A stretch of 13,126 bases of DNA, from assembly GCA_003702465.1 (NCBI GenBank), contig REGF01000010.1:7085-20210 (forward strand), read 5' to 3'. Of this stretch, positions 1 through 6,905 are shown piece by piece (position 1 is the first letter of the stretch; every line of letters begins with the position of its first letter). The translations under genes were made by a program, and so were the position numbers. A model generated the notes under the pieces. The model was not told the DNA's origin. It did no database searches and saw only the letters and a program-made list of their open reading frames with translations. The stretch comes from Candidatus Nitrosomarinus sp. (GTDB lineage Archaea; Thermoproteota; Nitrososphaeria; Nitrososphaerales; Nitrosopumilaceae).

Positions 1-20
1 ATTTTTAGAGAACTAGAAGC

Positions 21-527
21 TTAAGAAATTAATTCTAAGATTTTTTCTACAGATTCTTTTGCAGTATCTGCACCAATGATTTTTACATTTTTTCTATGAT
101 CAACATAACCATCAATGTAGGGAGAAATAGCACTATCAAAACCACGGATTGCAACCATTGGTTTTTTACTCATATATGCAGCACATACTTCAGATAAAGT
201 TCCAGATCCTCCACCAACAATTATCACACCATCAGCAGATAAAGCATTAAGAAAATCACGAGTGTATCCCATTCCAGAAGGAATGACAATATCACAGTAT
301 TCGTTTGCAAATTTTGGATCATCTTGAGGGATAATTCCTAGAGTCAAACCATTTGCATCTTTTGCACCATGTGAAGAAGCACTCATAATTCCACCCAAAC
401 CACCTGTGATCAATACTGAACCAGATTTTGCAATTTCCTGACCTACATCATATGCAACTTTTTCATGTTCTGGAGTACATCCAGGAGTATTATTTCCGAT
501 TACTAAGATCTGTTTTCTCTTTACCAT
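21..527 (-). CDS. TIGR00725/LOG-like Rossmann-fold protein (SLOG superfamily)
   Basis: A 168-residue protein of the LOG-like (TIGR00725, lysine-decarboxylase-like) family. Seen directly: an N-terminal beta strand (IGNN), a glycine-rich TGGLGGIMSA loop at residues 41-50 followed by an alanine/glycine helix, GMGYTRDF at about 85-92, and the family signature GGGSGTLSE at 105-113, a variant of PGGxGTxxE. Classical LOG proteins are cytosolic and hydrolyse nucleoside 5'-monophosphates, releasing the base and ribose 5-phosphate. This subfamily is poorly characterised, so substrate and reaction are not assigned. The length suits a single-domain member. The ATG at 527 is used; it is transcribed divergently from the small gene at 603. 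There is no clear operon partner in the window, as the downstream side runs off the edge. Confidence 0.85.
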   Translation of the reverse strand: MVKRKQILVIGNNTPGCTPEHEKVAYDVGQEIAKSGSVLITGGLGGIMSASSHGAKDANGLTLGIIPQDDPKFANEYCDIVIPSGMGYTRDFLNALSADGVIIVGGGSGTLSEVCAAYMSKKPMVAIRGFDSAISPYIDGYVDHRKNVKIIGADTAKESVEKILELIS

Positions 528-571
528 ATTAGATCTTAATTCATCGGTTTGAAAAAGGTTGTCAGAGAAAA

Positions 572-591
572 GGATATTAGTGAAAATATCC
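572..591. promoter_or_regulatory. Perfect inverted repeat, possible operator of the RHH gene
   Basis: GGATATT (572-578) and AATATCC (585-591) form a perfect 7-base inverted repeat with a 6-base spacer. It ends 11 bases before the ATG of the small ribbon-helix-helix gene and covers the position expected for the TATA box of a leaderless transcript (GATATTAG, 573-580). RHH proteins commonly repress their own genes through inverted repeats, so an autoregulatory operator is a reasonable inference. It has not been tested. Confidence 0.4.
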
Positions 592-602
592 AGATATTCA
601 AT

Positions 603-725
603 ATGAAAACAAGATCAATGCCTGTTTGTTTTAGTGAAAAACAATACAAAATGATTGAAGAATTTGCCAAGAGAAATGGAATGCTTAATGCAAGTCAGGC
701 TCTTGAAAAAATCCTTAGCAAATAG
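603..725 (+). CDS. 40-residue ribbon-helix-helix (CopG/Arc-type) DNA-binding miniprotein
   Basis: A short gene running from ATG 603 to TAG 723-725. The protein begins MKTRSMPVCFSEKQYKMIEE and ends in a second helix containing NASQALEKILSK. The pattern is a short beta strand (RSMPVCF), an N-capped helix starting at SEKQ, a turn at RNGM and a second amphipathic helix. This is the compact RHH fold, which works as an intertwined dimer with its strand pair in the DNA major groove. Forty residues is near the minimum for the fold. The frame stays open upstream to 540, with a possible TTG start at 549, but ATG is preferred. An inverted repeat lies just upstream, so a small, possibly self-regulating transcription factor is inferred. 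The target is unknown. Confidence 0.72.
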   Translation: MKTRSMPVCFSEKQYKMIEEFAKRNGMLNASQALEKILSK

Positions 726-729
726 ATAG

Positions 730-760
730 TTTTTCTAATTTTTAATTTATTTTATTTTTC
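730..760 (+). terminator. T-rich terminator downstream of the RHH gene
   Basis: A run of T tracts interrupted by single A/C bases starts five bases after the TAG of the 40-residue gene. Archaeal polymerase terminates on U-rich stretches without needing a hairpin, so this suits the end of the RHH transcript. The remaining bases up to 832 hold only the AT-rich promoter region of the next gene. Confidence 0.45.
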
Positions 761-796
761 AATTTAGTTAGCAATAGGAGTATGCAGTTGTTTACA

Positions 797-811
797 TTTA
801 ATAATTAAATA
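797..811 (+). promoter_or_regulatory. TATA-like box for the zinc-ribbon gene
   Basis: TTTAATAA (797-804) and ATTAAATA (804-811) lie about 25-33 bases before the ATG at 833. This is the spacing expected for a leaderless or short-leader archaeal mRNA. The whole stretch is AT-rich, so the exact box is uncertain. Confidence 0.35.
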
Positions 812-832
812 TTTTAAAATAAAAATAGAGAT

Positions 833-1243
833 ATGGGATTATTTGGAAAAAAAGATACCAATTGTACGATTTGTAATAAAGAATTAACACATAGACACAA
901 ACCAAAAAAGGAATGGAATATCAAAGGTTCATTATGTGGAGATTGTCATTTTGATAAATCAAAGGAATATTATGAAGGAAAAGTAAGACAACCATGCGTA
1001 AAATGTGGAACAACACAAAAAATTACGGATTTATGGGAACCTAGATGGCAATGGGACATGGAAGGACTATTATGCAAAAAATGTTTTGATGAAAAAGAAC
1101 AAAGTTTTGAACAAAAGAAGAATTTTTGTGCAGTGTGTGAAACAAAAATGGGTTTAATCAGACATAATCCTAAAGGACATTGGAAAATAGAAGGGCAATT
1201 ATGTAGAAAGTGCTGGGACAGTAAAAAAGCAGAGTTTGGATAA
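833..1243 (+). CDS. Small protein of three tandem zinc ribbons
   Basis: A 136-residue protein built from three similar units, each with two CxxC knuckles: C11/C14-C35/C38, C55/C58-C81/C84 and C99/C102-C124/C127. The gaps between knuckles are 20, 22 and 21 residues. The second knuckle of each unit follows the same pattern, W-x-(I/M)-x-G-x-L-C-x-x-C, beginning at W28, W74 and W117. This shows internal triplication and predicts three bound zinc ions. Linkers are Lys-rich. There is no signal peptide or membrane segment, so it is cytosolic. Such arrays usually bind nucleic acid or protein, but no function is assigned. The next gene, a C2H2 zinc-finger protein, starts at the end of this one, so the two are probably co-transcribed. 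Confidence 0.85.
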   Translation: MGLFGKKDTNCTICNKELTHRHKPKKEWNIKGSLCGDCHFDKSKEYYEGKVRQPCVKCGTTQKITDLWEPRWQWDMEGLLCKKCFDEKEQSFEQKKNFCAVCETKMGLIRHNPKGHWKIEGQLCRKCWDSKKAEFG

Positions 1244-1244
1244 A

Positions 1245-1442
1245 GTGAATTTTTTAAAAAAATTTTCATGTTTAGATTGTGATAAAAAATTTTCAAAAGA
1301 AGAAGAATTAATGAATCATCAACAAATTATTCATGGAAAAAATTCGGAATATGATTGTAAACAATGTAACAAATATTTTTCAAACATGGAAGATATGAGA
1401 ACTCATTTGCAAAGAGAACACAGTTACAAGAAAAATAGATAA
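1245..1442 (+). CDS. Two-finger C2H2 zinc-finger protein
   Basis: A small protein of about 65 residues with two classical C2H2 fingers. Each is C-x2-C-x12-H-x4-H, with conserved aromatic/hydrophobic core positions (F-S-C-L-D-C and Y-D-C-K-Q-C; F before the helices; L/M in the helices) and a basic tail KKNR. Start: a GTG at 1245 lies one base after the stop of the preceding gene. An in-frame TTG at 1236 would overlap that gene by 8 bases and add three residues. GTG is preferred, without strong evidence. C2H2 fingers are typical of eukaryotic DNA-binding proteins and also occur in some archaea. DNA or RNA binding is inferred. Its stop TAA abuts the stop of rpo12 on the other strand (TAATTA, 1440-1445). 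Confidence 0.85.
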   Translation: MNFLKKFSCLDCDKKFSKEEELMNHQQIIHGKNSEYDCKQCNKYFSNMEDMRTHLQREHSYKKNR

Positions 1443-1637
1443 TTAAATTGCTTTAACGGTTTTTACAACTGGGGGTCTAACTTTAGTAAAGACTCTGAAT
1501 CCACAAATGCATTTGATTTCAGGTAAACGAGATAGTTCAGTATTTGAAACAATTGTTCCACATCTTAAGCAAGCATAATTTACTTCAAACGTCTCAACTG
1601 GTGTTTCTTCTATTTCGTCAGTTATTTCTTCAGCCAT
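1443..1637 (-). CDS. rpo12: DNA-directed RNA polymerase subunit Rpo12 (RpoP)
   Basis: The small zinc-binding subunit of archaeal RNA polymerase, counterpart of eukaryotic Rpb12, which helps assemble the Rpo3-Rpo10-Rpo11 platform. Seen: a zinc knuckle CLRCG, then KCICGFRVF, then the conserved basic tail RPPVVKTVKAI. From the ATG at 1637 it is 64 residues, with an acidic N-terminal extension of about 22 residues (MAEEITDEIEE) compared with about 45-50 for many archaeal forms. Upstream alternatives are ATG 1646 and TTG 1649. The second knuckle is CxC where related proteins have CxxC. It follows rpsJ and tuf on the same strand, so it is probably the last gene of their operon and tied to the translation/transcription machinery. 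Confidence 0.88.
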   Translation of the reverse strand: MAEEITDEIEETPVETFEVNYACLRCGTIVSNTELSRLPEIKCICGFRVFTKVRPPVVKTVKAI

Positions 1638-1676
1638 ATTTATCATCAAGAATTTCTATAATTTAAGGATACCAAA

Positions 1677-1985
1677 TTATGTTAAAGATAATTCAATGTA
1701 GACATCATCAGGGATTTTAAGTCTCATTAATTGTCTAATTGCTTTATCATCTGCATTGATGTTAATTATTCTTCTATGCATTCTCATTTCCCATTTTTCA
1801 TAAGTTTCAGTTCCACTGCCACAAGGTGATTTTCTTGTAGCAACATGGAGTCTTTTAACAGGAAGTGGGGTAGGGCCTTTTACTTTTACACCAGTTTTTT
1901 TACCAATACCCATGATCTCATTACAAACATCCCCTAATTTAGGGAGGCTTGTAGAAGTGAGTTTAACACGGGCGGTTTGTGTCAT
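1677..1985 (-). CDS. rpsJ: 30S ribosomal protein S10 (uS10)
   Basis: A 102-residue protein matching archaeal/eukaryotic S10 along its length. It begins MTQTARVKLTS, has the GPTPLPVKRLHVATRKSPCG loop that reaches into the 30S head, and ends with the typical RLKIPDDVYIELSL strand. This is normal length for the family. It lies 9 bases downstream of the EF-1A gene, the standard archaeal tuf-rpsJ pairing, and 39 bases before the chosen rpo12 start. The three are most likely one transcript. Confidence 0.96.
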   Translation of the reverse strand: MTQTARVKLTSTSLPKLGDVCNEIMGIGKKTGVKVKGPTPLPVKRLHVATRKSPCGSGTETYEKWEMRMHRRIININADDKAIRQLMRLKIPDDVYIELSLT

Positions 1986-1994
1986 AAAAAACGC

Positions 1995-3293
1995 CTATGG
2001 TTTGTACTCTTCAGTAATTTCCTTAACAATACCTGCTGCGATTGTTGCACCCATATCTCTGAGAGCGAATCTACCCATTTCTGGGAATTCATTGAAGGTC
2101 TCAATACAGGTTGGTCTTACTGGTCTAATCTTAACAATTGCGGCATCACCAACTTTAAGGAATTTTGGATTCTCCTCTTCAACGGCACCAGTTGCTGGGT
2201 TAATTTTTTGAAGGAACTCAGTAACAGTTGCTGCAACTTGTGTTGTGTGTGCGTGCATAACTGGAGTGTATCCAGGTGCAATTGCTGTTGGATGGTGAAT
2301 TACAATAATTTGGGCTTTGAATTCTTTTGCTACTTTTGGTGGGTTTTCTGGGTCACCAAGTACATCTCCTCTTTTGATATCTTTCTTTTCAATACCTCTA
2401 AGGTTGAAACCAATGTTATCACCTGCTTCTGCTGATGGCATTTCTTGGTGGTGAGTTTCAATAGATTTGATTTCACCTAATGCACCAGAAGGCATAACAA
2501 TGATTTTTTGTCCTGCTTTCATAACACCAGTTTCGACTCTACCTACAGGTACAGTTCCGACACCAGTGATGGTATAAACGTCTTGAATTGGAGTTCTTAA
2601 TGGTTTACCAATTGGTTTTTCTTCGACTTTTAATTCGTCAAATGCTTCAAGTAGTGTTTTTCCTGAATACCATGGCATGTTCTCAGTTTTCTTAACTAAG
2701 TTATCACCTTTCCATCCAGAAACTGGAATGAATGGTACTTCGTCTACTTTGTAACCAACAGATCTTACTAATTTTTCACCTTTCTCTTGTGCTGCTTTAA
2801 AGGCGTCTTCTTTGTATTCAACTGCATCCATCTTATTGATTGCTACAATAATCTGTTTTACACCTAATGTCTTAAGCAAAAATGCGTGTTCTCTTGCTTG
2901 TCCACCAGCTGCAGTTGCAGTATCAGTTTCACCTTCTTTTGCTGAAAGTACTAAGACAGCGGCATCTGCTTCAGATGCGCCAGTAATCATGTTTTTGATG
3001 AAGTCCCTGTGACCAGGTGCATCAATCAAAGTAAAGAAGAATTTGTTAGATTCGAACTTTTGGAATGCTAAGTCGATAGTAATTCCTCTTTCTCTTTCAT
3101 CTTTAATGTTATCCATAACCCATGCATACTTGAAAGTATCACCTTTTCCGGTCTTCTCGGATTCGGCTCCGTGTGCTGCAATGGTTCTCTCATCTACAAC
3201 TCCTAGATCCATTAAGAAATGACCCATAGTTGTGGATTTTCCGTTATCAATATGACCTGTTACAATCATGTTTAAGTGTGGTTTATCTGCCAT
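1995..3293 (-). CDS. tuf: Translation elongation factor 1-alpha (aEF-1A)
   Basis: A GTPase of 432 residues that delivers aminoacyl-tRNA to the ribosome. Motifs in order: G1/P-loop GHIDNGKST at 13-21, switch I RERGITID at about 67-74, G3 DAPGH at 91-95, G4 NKMD at 153-156 and G5-like SGWKGDN from 192. The two beta-barrel domains follow (VGRVETGVMKAGQ; the C-terminal domain ends MRDMGATIAAGIV-like, read here as RDMGATIAAGIVKEI). Length and layout are those of archaeal EF-1A. The P-loop carries Asn17 where bacterial and most archaeal factors have His (GHVDHGKST) and eukaryotes often have Ser. It is the first gene of tuf-rpsJ-rpo12, with a TATA-like box about 25 bases upstream. Confidence 0.97.
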   Translation of the reverse strand: MADKPHLNMIVTGHIDNGKSTTMGHFLMDLGVVDERTIAAHGAESEKTGKGDTFKYAWVMDNIKDERERGITIDLAFQKFESNKFFFTLIDAPGHRDFIKNMITGASEADAAVLVLSAKEGETDTATAAGGQAREHAFLLKTLGVKQIIVAINKMDAVEYKEDAFKAAQEKGEKLVRSVGYKVDEVPFIPVSGWKGDNLVKKTENMPWYSGKTLLEAFDELKVEEKPIGKPLRTPIQDVYTITGVGTVPVGRVETGVMKAGQKIIVMPSGALGEIKSIETHHQEMPSAEAGDNIGFNLRGIEKKDIKRGDVLGDPENPPKVAKEFKAQIIVIHHPTAIAPGYTPVMHAHTTQVAATVTEFLQKINPATGAVEEENPKFLKVGDAAIVKIRPVRPTCIETFNEFPEMGRFALRDMGATIAAGIVKEITEEYKP

Positions 3294-3313
3294 AAGGAGT
3301 TCGTTGTCGAGGG

Positions 3314-3322
3314 GATATATTA
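3314..3322 (-). promoter_or_regulatory. TATA-like box for tuf
   Basis: On the minus strand the sequence reads TAATATATC, centred about 25 bases before the tuf ATG at 3293. This suits a leaderless or nearly leaderless transcript. A second AT-rich candidate (ATTTTTTATT, 3341-3350) would give a leader of about 20-25 bases. Confidence 0.45.
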
Positions 3323-3393
3323 CTGTAATGAATTTTTTTCAATAAAAAATATTTTTTTTTGAAATATTTGGTTTTTCAGACTTTACTAAAAGC

Positions 3394-3401
3394 ACATAAA
3401 T
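3394..3401 (+). promoter_or_regulatory. TATA-like box for the fructose-bisphosphate aldolase/phosphatase gene
   Basis: ACATAAAT is centred about 27 bases before the ATG at 3424, the distance expected for a leaderless archaeal mRNA. It shares the 130-base divergent region with the tuf promoter, but the two boxes do not overlap. Confidence 0.45.
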
Positions 3402-3423
3402 CAAAGAAGAAAAAATCAGTATT

Positions 3424-4560
3424 ATGAAAATTACAGTTTCAGTTATCAAAGCAGATGTCGGAGGGATCGGAGGACATACAAAACCTAGTGACGGCCTAAT
3501 CAAAGCAATTAGAGATACCGTTGAAAATTCAGGAGATTTACTAATAGATCATTACATCGGATATTGTGGTGACGATACTCATATTGTAATGTCACATACA
3601 CATGGAACCAATAATGAAAAAATTCACAAGTTAGCATGGGATGCATTCATGGCAGGAACAGAAGTAGCCAGAAAAGAAGGTCTATACGGAGCAGGTCAAG
3701 ATCTTCTAAGAGATTCATTTTCAGGAAATGTAAAAGGAATGGGTCCAGGTGTTGCAGAAATGGAATTTGAAGAAAGACCAAATGAAGCATTTACAGTTTT
3801 TGCAGCAGACAAAACTGAACCAGGTGCATTCAACTATCCAATTTACAGAATGTTTGTAGATACATTAAGCAACACAGCATTAATTGTAAACAAAAGTCTT
3901 GCAAAAGGAGTTAAGTTCAACATTATGGATGTTGAAAAAGCACAAATTGCAGAATTACAATTGTGGGAAGACAAACCAACAATTGAAGCAGCATTAATGT
4001 ATCCTGGAAGATATGTGGTTGATTCAGTTTTCACTAGAGATGGAGAACCAATTCTAGATGCATCAACAGATAGACTTCACAATATTGCAGGAACATATGT
4101 TGGAAAAGATGATCCAATTTGTTTAGTTAGAACACAGAAAAATTTCCCAGCAACAGAAGAAGTTGGAAGTATGTTTAACAATCCTCACTATGTTGCAGGC
4201 AATACAAGAGGAAGTCACAACATGCCATTAATGCCAGTAAAGTTGAACTCTGCTGCATCAATTAACTTCTGTATTCCAATTGTAGAAGCTTTAGTATTCA
4301 GTATGCATAATGGAAAATTCACAGGTCCATTTGATGGATTCTCAACTCCAGATTGGGATTACATTAGAGAAATTGCTACAAAGAAAGCAATGGCAATTAG
4401 AAGTCAAGGATTTATTCATCCAGCAACACTAGTTCCATCAGAATTAGAATATGCTGAAGGATATAGAGCAAGAATGGATGTTCTTGAAAGCAAAATGAAA
4501 CCTATGGATGATGAACCAACAAATACAGAAAGGAAAGAAAATTACGAAGATCCAGATTAA
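3424..4560 (+). CDS. fbp: Bifunctional fructose-1,6-bisphosphate aldolase/phosphatase (class V FBPase)
   Basis: This cytosolic enzyme condenses triose phosphates to fructose 1,6-bisphosphate and removes the 1-phosphate, giving fructose 6-phosphate, which makes gluconeogenesis effectively one-way. The 378-residue length is normal. Active-site residues known from crenarchaeal enzymes are all recognisable: metal ligands D11, H18, D50/D51, Q92, D129 and D229/D230, and the aldolase pair Y225 and K228 (TYVGKDD, Schiff-base lysine). The N-terminus KITVSVIKADVGGIGGHT is highly typical. The gene is divergent from tuf and has its own TATA-like box. In an autotrophic ammonia oxidiser it would carry carbon from the CO2-fixation cycle into hexoses. 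Confidence 0.96.
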   Translation: MKITVSVIKADVGGIGGHTKPSDGLIKAIRDTVENSGDLLIDHYIGYCGDDTHIVMSHTHGTNNEKIHKLAWDAFMAGTEVARKEGLYGAGQDLLRDSFSGNVKGMGPGVAEMEFEERPNEAFTVFAADKTEPGAFNYPIYRMFVDTLSNTALIVNKSLAKGVKFNIMDVEKAQIAELQLWEDKPTIEAALMYPGRYVVDSVFTRDGEPILDASTDRLHNIAGTYVGKDDPICLVRTQKNFPATEEVGSMFNNPHYVAGNTRGSHNMPLMPVKLNSAASINFCIPIVEALVFSMHNGKFTGPFDGFSTPDWDYIREIATKKAMAIRSQGFIHPATLVPSELEYAEGYRARMDVLESKMKPMDDEPTNTERKENYEDPD

Positions 4561-4593
4561 GGATCATTCTTAATTTTACAATATTACGAAATA

Positions 4594-4600
4594 GTTAAAT
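4594..4600 (+). promoter_or_regulatory. TATA-like box for the small membrane-protein gene
   Basis: GTTAAAT is centred about 30 bases before the ATG at 4627. The 66-base gap after fbp otherwise holds AT-rich sequence only. This is a weak call based on spacing. Confidence 0.3.
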
Positions 4601-4626
4601 CAAAAAAAGGAGTAGTCAATCAGGGT

Positions 4627-5037
4627 ATGACAGCCTTTCAGAGAATCTTTGATTGGAAAACGTATATTTTCACAGTACTAGCAGTAATTTCTTTTTCTAG
4701 TTTTGTTGCAGTTTTATTTGGACAAACAATTCCAGGAATAATTCTAGCATTTTTCAAAATAGCTGGAGAATATGTAATTTTAGGAACAGTTTTGATTTTT
4801 GCATTTTCATGGTTCTTACGGGCAAAACCACGAAATCGTCCAAAAAGTTACAGAGTGGTCCCAATTGATGCATTCGGAGAACAAAGTGTAATTCAAGAAA
4901 TTAGAACAGAATTCAAAACACATGATGTTGCATGGAGTTTTATGAAACAATACAAGAAAACATATCCATTGCATAATTTTGCATTAGTTTCAGATGTTAA
5001 GGATTCTGAAAAACCAACAATTTTCAGATACATCTAG
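4627..5037 (+). CDS. Two-helix membrane protein of unknown function
   Basis: Not recognised as a named family. The 136-residue protein has two predicted membrane helices, about residues 13-33 (IFTVLAVISFSSFVAVLFG) and 37-63 (IILAFF to FAFSWFL). A positively charged stretch (RAKPRNRPKSYR, about 65-76) follows and would stay in the cytoplasm. A soluble tail of about 60 residues contains AFGEQSVIQEIRTEF and ends in KPTIFRYI. The positive-inside rule then puts both ends in the cytoplasm. It lies 36 bases upstream of the DNA ligase gene on the same strand, so they could be co-transcribed, although a TATA-like CTTTTATTC at 5045-5053 could start the ligase separately. Confidence 0.75.
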   Translation: MTAFQRIFDWKTYIFTVLAVISFSSFVAVLFGQTIPGIILAFFKIAGEYVILGTVLIFAFSWFLRAKPRNRPKSYRVVPIDAFGEQSVIQEIRTEFKTHDVAWSFMKQYKKTYPLHNFALVSDVKDSEKPTIFRYI

Positions 5038-5073
5038 ATTCAAACTTTTATTCAGGATTAGTTAGAAACAGAC

Positions 5074-6840
5074 ATGGAATATTCTATTTTAGCAGAATCA
5101 TTTGAAAAAATGGAATTAACTAGAAAAAGATTAGAGTTAACTCAATTGTTAGTAGAATTATTTGAAAAAACACCACAAGAAGTTATTTCAAAAATAGTTT
5201 ATCTTATTCAAGGAAAATTAAGACCAGATTTTGAAGGTATAGAATTGGGAGTTGCAGAAAAATTAGCAATCAGAGCAATTTCAAAATCATCAGGGATTGC
5301 AATAAAAAAAATTGAAGACGAATATACAAAAGGTGGAGACTTAGGACATGCAGCAGCTGTAATTTTAGAACAAAAAACACAAACAACATTTCTTGTTGAA
5401 AATATTACAGTTGAAAGAGTATACGAGACATTATTCAAAATTGCAAAATTGGAAGGTTCAAGATCTCAAGATATGAAAATAAAATACATTTCAAGTTTGT
5501 TAAATGATGCAAATCCATTAGAAGCAAGTTTTATTTTGAAAATTTTGTTGGGCACACTAAGATTAGGAATAGCAGAAAATACAGTTATGGATGCATTGGC
5601 AATAACATATTCTGGAAATAAAGAAAATAGAAAATTATTACAAAATGCATACAATGTTTCAAGTGATTTAGGTAAAGTAGCTGAAACAATTTCATCAGAA
5701 GGAATTGAAGGGATTGAAAAATTTAAAGTGAATCTATTTAATCCAATTCGACCAATGCTTGCAGACAGAGTGAAAAGTGAAAAAGAAGTAATTGAAAAAA
5801 TGGGAGAAGAGTTTGCAATCGAATACAAATTAGACGGAGAAAGAGTTCAACTTCACATTGAAGGAGAAAAAATAGAATTATTCTCAAGAAGTTTAGAAAA
5901 AATTTCAAGTTACTATCCAGACATTATAGAAAAAATTCCAAAAATGATTCAAGCAGAAGATGCAATTATGGAAGCAGAAATTGTTGCAATCAATGAAAAC
6001 ACGGGAGATTTTTTACCATTTCAAGAATTAATGCATAGAAGAAGAAAATACAAAATTGAGAAAGCAGTTACAGAATATCCAATTACTGTGAATTTTTTTG
6101 ATTTACTTTATTGTAACGGAAAAGATTGTACAAATCTAAAATATATTGAAAGGCGAAGAAAATTAGAAAATATTATTGAAGAAAATGAATTTGCAAAATT
6201 TATTCCAATGACTTTGGCAAAAAATGAAAATGAAATTGAAGAATTTTTTGAAAATAGCATTAATGCAGGAAGTGAGGGATTGATGTTGAAGATGTTAGAC
6301 AAACCATATCAAGCAGGTTCAAGAGGCAGTCATTGGTTGAAATTGAAACGAGAATATAGAAATGAATTAGGAGATAGCTTAGATCTTGTTGTTGTAGGTG
6401 GATTTTTTGGAAAGGGTCGAAGGACTGGAAGTTATGGAACACTTCTACTTTCAACATATGATGAAAACACAGATACATTTCCCAGCATATGTAAAGTTGG
6501 TACAGGATTTACTGATGAAAGTTTAGATCAACTATATCAAATTCTAAATCCAAAAACAACAATTAAAAAAAATCCACGAATTAATAGCGAAATGGATGCA
6601 GACGTATGGTTTGAGCCTGAATTAGTAATAGAAGTGGTTGCATCAGAAATAACTTTGAGTCCAATTCACAAAGTAGCAAGAGATGAAATTAGAAAGGATG
6701 CAGGATTAGCTTTAAGATTTCCAAAATTTACTGGAAAAATTAGAGTTGAAAAAATGGCAGAAGATGCATCAACTGATGATGAAGTTATTTCACTTTACAA
6801 AGGACAGAATAAAGCTGCACATGATAAAAATTTAATCTAA
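5074..6840 (+). CDS. lig: ATP-dependent DNA ligase (archaeal type I)
   Basis: Seals nicks during Okazaki-fragment joining and repair through an enzyme-AMP intermediate. The 588-residue length is normal for archaeal Lig. Order: N-terminal helical DNA-binding domain (about 1-215), then the nucleotidyltransferase domain with motif I EYKLDGERVQ holding the AMP-accepting K252, motif III ELFSRS near 268-273, motif IV MEAEIVAI near 299-306, FFDLLY at 341-346, motif V EGLMLK at 401-406 and motif Va-like WLKLK at 421-425. An OB-fold domain follows (VVVGGFFGKGRRTGSYG; EVVASEITLSP). All expected catalytic residues are present. The ATG at 5074 gives a family-typical N-terminus. The last residues (KGQNKAAHDKNLI) form a short variable tail. 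Confidence 0.96.
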   Translation: MEYSILAESFEKMELTRKRLELTQLLVELFEKTPQEVISKIVYLIQGKLRPDFEGIELGVAEKLAIRAISKSSGIAIKKIEDEYTKGGDLGHAAAVILEQKTQTTFLVENITVERVYETLFKIAKLEGSRSQDMKIKYISSLLNDANPLEASFILKILLGTLRLGIAENTVMDALAITYSGNKENRKLLQNAYNVSSDLGKVAETISSEGIEGIEKFKVNLFNPIRPMLADRVKSEKEVIEKMGEEFAIEYKLDGERVQLHIEGEKIELFSRSLEKISSYYPDIIEKIPKMIQAEDAIMEAEIVAINENTGDFLPFQELMHRRRKYKIEKAVTEYPITVNFFDLLYCNGKDCTNLKYIERRRKLENIIEENEFAKFIPMTLAKNENEIEEFFENSINAGSEGLMLKMLDKPYQAGSRGSHWLKLKREYRNELGDSLDLVVVGGFFGKGRRTGSYGTLLLSTYDENTDTFPSICKVGTGFTDESLDQLYQILNPKTTIKKNPRINSEMDADVWFEPELVIEVVASEITLSPIHKVARDEIRKDAGLALRFPKFTGKIRVEKMAEDASTDDEVISLYKGQNKAAHDKNLI

Positions 6841-6871
6841 CACGCTCAAAAAATATCTAAAATCATAGAGG

Positions 6872-6879
6872 ATTTAAAT
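6872..6879 (+). promoter_or_regulatory. TATA-like box for the DUF47 gene
   Basis: ATTTAAAT is centred about 30 bases before the ATG at 6906, consistent with a leaderless or very short leader. The stretch between the ligase stop and this gene (65 bases) holds nothing else obvious. Confidence 0.45.
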
Positions 6880-6905
6880 TACCAACACGTATCTGACTTT
6901 ATGTT

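Noticed and set aside
970..1296. 108-residue open frame on the minus strand opposite the zinc-ribbon gene
   Set aside because: It is antisense to the clear three-ribbon protein; its cysteines and histidines are reflections of Cys codons on the coding strand.
1912..2435. Two overlapping plus-strand open frames (99 and 152 residues) opposite tuf and rpsJ
   Set aside because: Both lie antisense to highly conserved EF-1A and S10 coding sequence and have composition unlike real proteins (Cys/Asn/Trp-rich).
3341..3361. A/T homopolymer-like stretch between tuf and fbp as a repeat element
   Set aside because: It is short and AT-rich like other divergent promoters in this window; no repeat unit was seen elsewhere.
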